A stretch of 64,000 bases of DNA, taken from contig JACAAK010000002.1 of NCBI GenBank assembly GCA_025093985.1, forward strand, positions 310,001-374,000. Direction: 5' to 3'. Within the stretch, counting starts at the first letter, position 1. Every line of letters begins with the position of its first letter. Below, piece after piece: positions 55,304 through 64,000 of the stretch. Made by a program: the position numbers and the translations under genes. The stretch comes from Calvatia gigantea (taxonomy: Eukaryota; Basidiomycota; Agaricomycetes; Agaricales; Lycoperdaceae). The notes below the pieces were generated by a model. It did no database searches, was not told where the DNA came from, and was given only the letters and a program-made list of their open reading frames with translations.

Positions 55304-57381
55304 AGCGACTACACAGTTAGTTAGGTTTGTTGCCAACCAGACCAAGATCAATGGGTGACACCATCACAACTTCAACTCCGCTTCCCCTTCGCCAACTTGT
55401 GGTCTCTGGATCGTCCCAGATTGGGTGACAACCCTCCTCTGCTTCGCACGCCCAAGGAACGGCGAATCATCCTCATCCCTCAGATAGTACGACCAGTCAG
55501 CTGTCCTGTCCATCTCCGTCTGCGAATACCCGTTCCCGAGATACGCAAACAGATTCCCCCCAACGTAACTGAAGTTCCAATCTCCGTATCTCGGCTCCTT
55601 CGCGGTCTCGAGATAATGCAGCGAACTGCCTGACCAGAGTGCAGTTATTTTGCCAGATTTGCTCCCGTACTTGAACAGGACCTGCAATTATCGTCCCATG
55701 GTGCGTTTCATGAAGGCATCTCTGTGGGCCATAAAATCCTGTGATGCTTCGAGTTTAGGAGAGAAGCTGTGAATGTTCTCCGTCTGATAGCGGTTAATCA
55801 GTTTAAGCACATGGTCGGCCTGGGCCTCTGAGTAAAAGGATGAGTTAGCGACCGTTCGGAATAGCTTACCGAGCGCAACGAAGAACGGACCGTTACCAAC
55901 TGGAGTGTTCGGTCCCATGAACATGAAACAATTGGGAAACCCCGGCGCAGCGAAGCCAAGGTAATGCATTAGTTCGTCCTTCCAAGCCTCTACCATCGAT
56001 TGCCCGTTTGACCCGATGATCCGGAATTTCGGAAGGTAACTCGTATCGAAGCCGGTCGCGCAGATGATCACGTCCACAGGGTACTCCTTCCCTTCGTCGC
56101 TCGTGTGTCCCTTGGTTATGATCTCCTTCACACCGCTTGTTACCACTTCCGTCTTTGGGTCGACCAATGACTCGAGGTAACCGACTCCGGGAGTGATCCT
56201 TCTGCAACCCACACCCCATGTCGGAATGACTTTCTCCTCGAGTCCGGAGCCTTTGAGCTTTTCTGCCATGGCTTCTCGCATTTTTTCCGTGACGGCCTTT
56301 TGCATAGGGGAGTCTTTGAGAAACATCGGGAAGAGGCCGTGCATACCCGCCTCGAGTTTGCGACGGTGTTCTTCGAGTTTCTTCGGATCGGAGGCGAAGA
56401 CCGCCTTTTCTTCTGGAGTGTAATAGCGTTGTTGGAAACCTTGAGTTGGGAAAACATATGTTGAGGCGCGGAGGAATGTGGTCACTTTCTTGACTTTGGG
56501 AAGGATGGCGGGAACGATTTAGATCCCCGAGGCACTAGGTTGGCACGGTAGAAAATAATAAACAACCTGTTATGAACGGGTTTGGAACAGAAGCGAACGT
56601 GCCCATTACCGATCACCGCGACAGTTTTGTCTGTGAGATCGAGGTTCCTGTCGTACTTTGCAGTATGAAAGATTGGTCCTTCGAATTTGTCAAGTCCGGG
56701 TATATCGGGCCACTTCCAAGTATTAAAAATTCCGCATGCGTTGATGAAGAAGTGACACCAGTCTTGAGTGATGTTCACAGTCGCCCTCGCCATTGTATCC
56801 AAATTCGCCGTGGTAGCACTGAAAGATTTCTCAGAGGCGTCAGATGGGGAGATGTTACTCTATGTGACAGTCGACACGAAGGACTGGTTCCATTGGCCCT
56901 TCTCGTTGTCCCATTCAGCACGAGAGACCCTTCTCTTGAATTGACAATACTTTCGGAGGCTATATTTGTCGGCAAAGCGAGCGAAATAGTCATGAATCTC
57001 GTCTGTGCCTGCGTAGACAGAGGACCAGTTCCGATTGGGTTCGAAAGACCAGACGTAGACGTGTGCGGCGACGTCGCATACGCAACTATTGGACGTGGAA
57101 GTTTAAAAGTCAGTATATCGGCAGCTGAAAATTAAAGGAGGCCAAATACCCAGGATACTTATTTTCGAGCCAGGCGCCACCGATGTCTTCGTTCTTGTCG
57201 TAGATCGTCAGCTCAAAGTTCTCGAAAGAACGTTGTAACTTGTAAGCGAAGAGGAGACCGGATGCGCCAGCTCCGGCACCGATGATTTCACGGGTCGCCC
57301 GTGGTGAATGGGTTTATCCCACCAAGGATTGGAAGCAAAGCTCTGAGTAATGGTTGAATCTGGGTGAGGTCCGTAAGGCAT
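55304..57381 (-). pseudogene. Flavin monooxygenase copy 3, broken
   Basis: Starts at ATG 57381 (MPYGPHPDSTITQSFASNPWWDKP) and aligns with copy 2 throughout. Lesions: one A missing in GTGAAATCATC near the FAD motif (the same lesion as copy 1); a ~100 bp foreign stretch near 56780-56880 in exon 2; the intron 2 donor changed from GGGTACG to GGGCACG near 56600; an in-frame TAA at the start of exon 3 (near 56520); and a small indel near 55685 before the C-terminal exon. Motifs ATGFDTSYLP and GNG are kept. Confidence 0.82.
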
Positions 57382-57399
57382 GATTAGTTAGTGCGAGCG

Positions 57400-58265
57400 T
57401 TTCTAGGGTGTCCTGTCCATAGAAGCCCAGTTTATATCCCCCATATTCCCCAGTGTAAAACCGATAAGGGAAAACAGGTTGCTCCAACTCGGCGCAGTAG
57501 AACCTGCGCACCAGCACTTATCGTTTTGGTGAGTTATCCCCCAACTTTTGACAAGTTCCATCATTCAATGTCCCTGTTTCATTTCCATGTTTGTTTCGTT
57601 GCAGGAGCGTTAGAGAGTTAGCCATCCAGGGTCAGTGGAGACCGACAACCCCGGGGTGAGGCATATTCAAAGAGGATATGTTGGAGGCGTTAAGGGGAGT
57701 ATTTCAGTGCGACTTGTTGACCGCTTGGGCTTAGTAAGATCACGGTGTGGTGCAGGGAAATGCGTAGCTGAGGAACTCGCACTTTGGGTTGTTTTTCGTG
57801 AGGGCCGGAAGGTCGGCCACGAGGCTCTTGACTGAGCAACGGTTACCTTCAGGTAACGTCGTCAAGTGAGAATCGGAACCTTATGTGTCGCAAGTTAAAA
57901 AAGATTGCGCGGAACTTGGAAAAAATTGAGGCTGGACGGTATCTATAGGCTCAAGTTCAAACGTTCAAGGGTGCTTATTGAAGATCAGAAAAAAAGCAAC
58001 CCGGGTAAGGCTGGAACGCACCCACCAGTTCCATAAGACTTTATCACCCTTCGTGAGCCCAAGCGATAGTTAGCTTGTGATCGTGAAAAAAAGGGTCAGG
58101 CTTACACAGGAACGGTGACTTGACATCATTGACAAGAACAATGCAACTCTACCCATTTGGTTGTGCGATCACAAGGTCCGCGTCCTCTTCCCGTCCGACA
58201 TGGAAGGGTCCGTGAAAAAAAGGGGCACGAACAGGTGTTTCAACTTTCAAAGTAGTCATTGCTGG
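57400..58265. other. Upstream region of monooxygenase copy 3
   Basis: Contains the conserved CCAGTTTATAT box and, near 58080-58200, a stretch homologous to the region upstream of copy 2 (GTGAAAAAAAGGGTCAGGCTTAC versus GGTTAAAAAAGGATCAGGCTTAC). No gene. Confidence 0.45.
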
Positions 58266-59130
58266 GTTAACGCTTCATCCGGGGAATTCATTATCTAGTA
58301 AAACCAGCGGCCGAGTGTTCAGTGGGGTGTAGTTCATCCCAGGCTGACCTGGGGGGTTCCGGATTGACGGTGGTAGTTGTGGGGGACTTTGGAGAGGGGC
58401 CGGCGGTGGAGGGGGGAATGTGTCGTTGGTCGAGGACAGGAAGCTCTGCCCTAATAGATTTCGGGATCCCAGCTCGCTCCGAGGGGAGTGTTGGGGGGGG
58501 GTTGTCAGCCCAGATTGGGTAAACGTACTTTGGTTTTGGCGACCAGAGGAGTCGCTGTGGGGTTGATTTTGTGTCGTAGGTAGTGGTATGGGGAGTGGCT
58601 CTGGCAACGACGCTGGAGAAAGAGACTGGCAGGTCTCTTGGCTTAGGGTTGTTGGGTGGGTTTGGTACGTCTAGTTGCTGGGGATGAAGTTGGGATACAG
58701 CGGAGCTGCTTCCCATTCTTGTTGGGTAGGTGAGTCTATCCCAGGGGGTACTGGGAGATGATTCGGTGGAGGGGGGAATGTAGACGCAATCTGGGCCAAT
58801 GAAGACGTCGACCCAGAATTGTTTGTTCTGGTCTATGAATTGTTGGAGCTCGTCTTTGGTAAAGACAGCATTCGGGAGGGTGATAATGGGCTTTTCGAGC
58901 AGTTCGTTAATTTGGATGGTGGGGAGAATTGGGGTTTCATGGCCCACAGGTGTGACGGTGGGAGGGTAGGATATAGGAATATGAGGGGAGGAGGGGAGAG
59001 AATGGGCTTTTCTGACTGGGGAATTGTTTTTTGTAGATAGGGAAGAGATTGAAGAGAGGGAAGGAGAGGGGGATGAGGCTACAACAGCCGCTTTCTTTCC
59101 CTTCTTATAGTTTTTCTGGGTTGGTGCCAT
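58266..59130 (-). CDS. Retroelement downstream ORF, N-terminal part
   Basis: ATG 59130 (MAPTQKNYKKGKKAAVV), 61 bp after the pol stop on the same strand. Lys-rich start, Ser/Pro-rich body, and one structured segment (FTKDELQQFIDQNKQFWVDV). The 279-codon frame ends at 58291; a second frame stays open to 58275 (…LLDNEFPG). Just beyond, the monooxygenase block begins. The minus-strand sequence around …DNE- is similar to …TNEPIPPRE- at 55303, which suggests that the ORF was split here. Function unknown. Confidence 0.5.
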
Positions 59131-59191
59131 TGGTAGTTCGGTTTGTAGAAGTGCTGTTAAGGAATGATGGAGAAGTTGGGTGAATCCTGGA

Positions 59192-60061
59192 TTATTTATA
59201 TCTTTTAGGTGGGATGGGAATTAGGTGGTGTTCTCGTTGGTATTTTCGTAACAGTTCTTGGGCATGTGGTAAGAATTGTGCTTCGTTTTCCCAAGAGTTT
59301 TCTTCGTGGCTGTAACCTTTCCATTTGATATAGTATTCCCTTTGTTTATTCTTGGTTCTATGGTTCAAGATGCCTTCGATTTCGTATTCTTCTTCTCCTT
59401 CTATTATGTCAGGGAGGGGTGGTTGTGGGTTTGATCCATGGGTATTGTTTTCGGTGTATTCGGAGAGAAGGGTAGCATGGAATACATTGTGAATTTTCCA
59501 TGTTTCAGGTAGTTTCAGTCGGTAGGAGAGTGGCGATAAGACTTCTTTGATGGTAAACGGTCCGAGGCGTTTTGGCACGATCTTGTTTGATTTGAATGGG
59601 AGTTTCAGGTTTCTCCATTCAAGCCACACTTTTTGTCCTAGGGTGAAGGGTTTGAATTTTGCTTTGATTCGTTGCTCCATGCGTTCCATAGCTAGTTTGT
59701 GGGCAGCAATTGCTTCTCTTCGTGCATGGTCTAGGAGTTCTATTCGTTCTTCAGTAGTGGTGAAGTTTGATTCCTCCAGAATGGTGGGTATTCCATGGGG
59801 TTTTGTTCCGTACATGAGTTCAAAAGGGGTTTGTTTCCGGTCTGAGTGTGTTCGTGAATTGTGGGAGAATTCGAGGATTGGGAGTGCTTTAGACCAGGCG
59901 GAGGGATTTCCTGTACAGTAGATAGATAGGTACGCTGCAATTTCCTGATTGAATCGTTCTGTTGTTCCATCCGATTGAGGGTGGTAGGCTGATGAGAATG
60001 ATTGGGTGATTCCAAGTCATTTCATGAGAGCTTGACTGGAGTTTGCTCGGAATCTGGGGTC
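59192..60061 (-). pseudogene. Third element Pol, C-terminal half: integrase and chromodomain
   Basis: Continues the integrase (DPRFRANSSQAL…, YHPQSDGTTERFNQ with the catalytic E near 59945) after the solo LTR. It then holds the GPY/F module (KIVPKRLGPFTIKEVLSPLSYRL) and a chromodomain (EYEIEGILNHRTK…YYIKWKGYSHEENSWE) ending at 59192. One TGA (LMK*LGI, near 60020) interrupts it. Confidence 0.85.
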
Positions 60062-60065
60062 ACGG

Positions 60066-61372
60066 TGTAACGGCAAAGCCGTTTTCACGCATGAAAATTG
60101 CTAATCTAAGGCATACAAGCCTAATCTAACGATTGCATCGAACCTTCCTGTAGTAGTACGACCTAATCTAAGAGCCCAACAGTATAATAAAAGAGTACTC
60201 GATCACTGTAGAACACTATGACCATTGATGACGGATAGCGGCGGCTACGGGATGACCACTGTGCTTAACAAAAAGCAATTCTAACAGTGTACCATATGAC
60301 CAGTCGTGATTCTGGCCGGACCAGGCGGTAAAACCATTCCAATGCGTCTATACAGAGCTACGGGACCCCTCCAATGAGTCTAGACTCGAGAAATAAGTCC
60401 GACGTGCTTAATCTAAAAGGCTGATCGGTGTGTTCACAAGGAAATGCCACCGTTGTTAGATTAACGAACATCACTCAGCACTAATGACACGTATGGACGC
60501 GTTCGCGTACAATCCATGGGGACACGTAGGAGAACAGTTCACGCGATGTCCGAAATCTTAGATGTTCTACATATTTAGAGAAGAATGCAGACCCAGAGAA
60601 CGGGCTAAAACACAGCCCGGAACAAACAGATACCCAGAATCCTTCTGTATTTCCAATGTTTCACTAATCTAACAGGTTGCGGCTCTCTTGGCGCGCGATC
60701 TAATCTACCGGTTTGTACCTTGCTTAATAATATGTTCCTAGTTGTGTAATCATTGTCTTGTCATAACGAGCACCCAAATAATATATAAACCCCCTCTGAG
60801 GTGTCGGACGTGGCAAGGAACCTACTAGCCATTGCCCAGCCTTCAGAGCGCAGTGAAAAGCGATCTATTGTGCCTGAGTGAAGCAAAGTAATAAGTTCTT
60901 TCGAGATTAACTAGACTGAGTGACTTGAGCTAGGATTGAGACCTTTTGATCTAAGAAGAAGACCTCGGGCTTACTCGTGAAGTGAGCTTAGATTAAAAGC
61001 ATATTGCATCACTACACCCTGGTACTTGGCGTATCACAAGTGTAGGACAGTGCGCTTCTGGTCGTTAACTTGATAAGGGTGAAGCTTAGGGAGTACCTGA
61101 GGTTCTGTGTCTTGTTAACTTCTTGGATAAAGGACACGAGTCGCACTTTGTACAGTGTAACTTGGCTTTACTCTTCTTAGCGAAGGTAGTTAGCTATTCT
61201 AGTGTTCTCCACGCGTCGTTGATTCGCGTTATTTTGTGGAATTGTCCCTCATATTGTCAGATTGCCTCCCCACAAACTTGCCTTGTGCAGAAATCTTTAA
61301 AAATCTATTCCGTCAGCTTAATCTAAGCCGAACATCCATATCACATTTAGTATTTCTATTTCTGCCTCTTTA
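60066..61372 (+). repeat. Solo LTR of the inner-element family, in integrase of the third element
   Basis: 1307 bp, the same length as both LTRs at 9312 and 22150, TGTAACGGC…CCTCTTTA, flanked by ACGG at 60062-60065 and 61373-61376. It is inserted between the codons of ISDR and DPRF of the integrase. TATATAA at 60782-60788 and the 67-codon ORF (61123-61326) are retained. About 15-25 substitutions separate it from the other two. Confidence 0.95.
61123..61326 (+). other. 67-codon ORF inside the LTR
   Basis: MDKGHESHF…YSVSLI is present in all three LTR copies (also 9358-9561 and 22196-22399, minus), with only two residue differences here. It lies downstream of the LTR TATA box, so in the leader of the gag transcript. 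It could be an upstream ORF or chance; no domain is recognised. Confidence 0.4.
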
Positions 61373-61376
61373 ACGG

Positions 61377-63967
61377 TCGGAGATTATCTTGTCCGGTAGT
61401 CCAAATCTGGTGTAGACCTTGTCTATAATTATATCGGCGATTCCTTTGGCGGTGATTTCCTTTGTACAAGGAGTGAGAATTACCCCCTTCGTAAGTCCAT
61501 GGTCCACTATGGACAGGATTGAGTCGAATCCGTGGGATTTTGGTAAATCGGTCAGCAGATCCATAGCGATATGGGCGAATGGTCTAGTAGATATCGGCGG
61601 CAGTATCAGTTGCAATGAAGGGTGGGAAGGGTTTCGGTTAATTTTAAATTGTTGGCATTCGCTGCATCCTTTAACGTAATTTTGTACGAAGGTACTCATT
61701 CCTGGCCAATATACTTCAGCTTTGGCAAGGCGATAAGTTTCTTGTTCTCCAGGGTGTCCAACCAAAGGGTGGTCGTGGTATCGTTGGATGACACGTCGGC
61801 GGAGTTCCATGTCTTCTGGGATGATGATCTTCCCTTCGAATGTCATAAGATGTCCATGTGGCCTGGGAATCATCCCGTATTTCGGATTTATTGCTTCTGG
61901 TGATTCTGATAGAAGTCGTTTCATGGCTTCCATGGTGATTTCGTCATATTTCGATGATTTTACGATGTCGTTTTGTAATTCCTGATCAACCACAGAAATG
62001 AATAGTTCGTTGGGTAATACAGTGATTTCCCTGAGGAATACTTCCTCGGGTAAGACAATAACATTTTCGTTGTCATTGTCATCATCTGGGGTGTGATCTG
62101 GTCGATGTGAGAGGGCATTGGCAGCAGGTATTTTGGTTCCTGGGACGTGTTCAATTGCGAAGTCGAAGTGTGAGAGGAAGCCAAGCCATCGAGCTTGTCT
62201 TCTGGAGATATTTTGGGGTTTTCTCCAAAAGGTGAGGTTCTTGTGATCAGTTCATATTGTTACGTGATGTTGGGCTCCTTCTAGGTAATGTCACCATTCT
62301 TCTAGTGCCGTGATTATGGCAAGGAGTTCCCTGTCGTGTATTTCGTAGTTTCGTTGGGTAGGGTTGAATGCTTTGGATAGGAAAGCTACTGGGTGGTAGT
62401 TTCCGTTCATGTCTTGCTGTGATAAGACTGCTCCTAAGGCATATTTTGAGGCATCGGTTTCGATAAAGAAGGGTCTTGTTTGGTCTGGCATCAGCAAAAC
62501 GGGTTTCTTCATGAATTCGGATTTTAGTTGGTTGAAGGCTTCGTTTGCTTTGTGTTCCCATTCGAATTTCTTTGTTTTGGATAGAAGAGCATTAAGTGGT
62601 CGAGAGATGTCGGCATAACGATGTATGAATTTTCGGTAGAAGTTACAGAATCCCATGAATTTTCTGACATCGCGGGTAGTGCGGGGTAAGGGCCATTCTT
62701 CTATTCCATGGAGTTTGGTGTTGTCCATTTCAATCTTGTCAGGGGAGATTATCATGCTGAGATATTCTAGATGGGTTTTATTGAATTCGCATTTTTCTAG
62801 TTTCAGGTATAGATCGTTGTCTTTCAAGATCTGAAGTGCTTCCGAAGTAAGGCAATCCATTTCTTCCTGAGTTTTTGCGTAGATGAGGATGTCGTCCATA
62901 TAGATTATAATTCCTCCTTTATCTAGCATTTTTGCGAATATGGTGTCCATCATCTTTTGGAAGGTGGCTGGGGAGTTGCACATTCCAAAGAACATGACGT
63001 TCGGTTCGTAAAGTCCGATTGGAGTTTTGAATGCGGCTTTCCATTGGTCTCCTTCTCGAATACGGATGTTGTTGTATCCGAGTCGGATGTCCATTTTAGT
63101 GAATAGTTTTGCTCCTTGAAGTTTGTCCATAATTGTCATTATCATAGGAATAGGGTACGCATTCTTCTTGGTATGTTTATTTAGATAACGGTAATCTTGA
63201 CATGGTCGAAGTTTCCCATCCTTCTTTCCTACGAAGAAGAAGGATGAGGCCATAGGAGATTCAGATTCTCGGATGTATCCTTTTCGGAGGTTTTCGTTTA
63301 TGAATTTCTTGAGTTCTTCGGTTTCAAGGGGTGATAAGGGGTACGTTTTCCCTAGTTCTGGTTTGAAGGTATCCAAGAGTTCGATTTTATGGTTGTATGG
63401 CCTGGGAGGGGGAAATCGCTCAGATTTCTTCGTGTCGAAGAGTGAAGCGAATTTCTTGTATTTCCTGGGTATCTTTGTATTGGTTTTTGGGATTGATTTT
63501 TGCGCGAGACTTGTAGCTTGGGTGATCTTCGTATTGATTTTGAGTTTGTGTGGAGTTTGAGTGATTTCGTAGAGTTCGTGTTCCAAATGGAATTCATCAA
63601 AATCAATGTTTTCCAAGTAGAGTTTAAGTTCATCGATAGAGAGTTCAGGTTCTTCCGAATGGATGATCGCTTCGAAGACCTTTACAGCGAGTGGGTCAAA
63701 GTCTTCGTCTAGGTAGATGTAGCGTTCGGTATCATTCATTCCATGGATATCTAAGGCGATTTCATTGATAGTGGTAGGTCCATTTGTGGATTTTACGATT
63801 AAGGGTATGATGTTGTCGTTGTTTCGCCATTTGAACTCTTGAGTAGTCCAATTTATGTCTGGGTTTGTTTGTTGTAGCCATGGGTATCCTAGGATTAGAT
63901 CTTTAGATCCTATTCCTGAGACGTAGGCTTCGAATTGGCATTGTTTTCTGTCAATTAAGGCGTTCAA
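61377..63967 (-). pseudogene. Third element Pol, N-terminal half: protease end, RT, RNase H, integrase start
   Basis: 63967-62291 is one open frame. It has the protease end (SKDLILGYPWLQQTNPDINW), RT (SFFFVGKKDGKLRPCQDYRYLN; active site YMDD near 62910) and RNase H (FIETDASKYALGAVL). Two TGA codons follow (EEW*HYLEG, VTI*TDHKNL) before it continues through TDHKNLTF, the integrase HHCC finger (near 61770-61650) and core (IAMDLLTDLP) up to ISDR at the solo LTR. Both stops fit CGA/TGG-to-TGA. The start lies beyond the window edge. Confidence 0.88.
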
Positions 63968-64000
63968 TTCAACACTTTCATAGATTGATCCATTTTCGTT

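Larger units (their letters stand above)
54066..64000 (-). mobile_element. Third chromodomain Ty3/gypsy element, interrupted, running off the right edge
   Basis: Proposed order on the minus strand: [beyond 64000] protease/RT/RNase H (63967-62291), RNase H end and integrase (62290-61377), integrase continued and chromodomain (60061-59192), a downstream ORF in two parts (59130-58266 and 55303-54724), then the 3' LTR (54691-54066). Two foreign blocks lie inside: monooxygenase copy 3 (about 55304-58265) and a solo LTR of the inner-element family (60066-61372). The link between the pol part and the 54 kb part is inferred from order, orientation and apparent continuity of the downstream ORF. It could instead be two elements. 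Confidence 0.6.

Noticed and set aside
1..64000. tRNA, rRNA and CRISPR features
   Set aside because: I looked for cloverleaf-like sequences, conserved rRNA stretches and regularly spaced repeats and found none I could support.

Overview
The window looks like a repeat-rich stretch of a mushroom-forming basidiomycete (Agaricomycete) genome. Supporting signs are short (~45-75 bp) GT-AG introns with CTAAC-like branch points, chromodomain Ty3/gypsy retroelements of the agaric type, a NACHT/STAND protein with the characteristic agaric N-terminal motif, a W/E-rich coiled-coil membrane protein, and ordinary eukaryotic housekeeping genes (Elp3, HYPK, a nucleotide-sugar transporter, a probable mitoribosomal protein).

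Layout. 1-2084: three copies of a ~305 bp LTR in mixed orientation around a TGA-riddled pseudogene. 2546-24750: an old chromodomain Ty3/gypsy element with 5 bp target duplication AGTTT. It is split by a young 14,145 bp Ty3/gypsy element (9312-23456; 1307 bp LTRs; 4 bp target duplication CCGC). The young element landed inside the ~47 bp intron of a gene that the older element carries antisense to its own pol. The young element itself carries two spliced genes (A, 11124-13342; B, 14001-15339) antisense to gag-pro-pol. 25053-25533: a MITE-like inverted-repeat element. 26-35 kb: a frameshifted NACHT gene and a truncated tandem copy lacking the NACHT domain. 36-46 kb: a host gene island (nucleotide-sugar transporter, membrane coiled-coil protein, probable Mrp51/bS1m, HYPK, ELP3). 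46-57 kb: three flavin monooxygenase genes in tandem (only the middle one intact) plus a fourth 3' fragment. 54-64 kb: a third chromodomain Ty3/gypsy element on the minus strand, interrupted by the third monooxygenase block and by a solo LTR of the young family; it runs off the right edge.

The most interesting system is the young element. It has canonical -1 frameshift heptamers at both the gag/pro and pro/pol junctions, and an 8-mer (TTAGATTA/TAATCTAA) repeated eight times in every 1.3 kb LTR and more than ten times internally. Accessory gene A encodes an NLS plus paired CX2CX7C clusters; accessory gene B is intact and NLS-bearing. The older, otherwise different element carries an analogous antisense gene with paired CX2CX6C clusters. 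I infer that antisense zinc-cluster/nuclear proteins are a recurring accessory module of these retroelements, perhaps acting on the dispersed motif as anti-silencing or transcription factors. This is a hypothesis.

The older repeats show strong cytosine-deamination decay: LTR differences are essentially all transitions, and premature stops are nearly all TGA.
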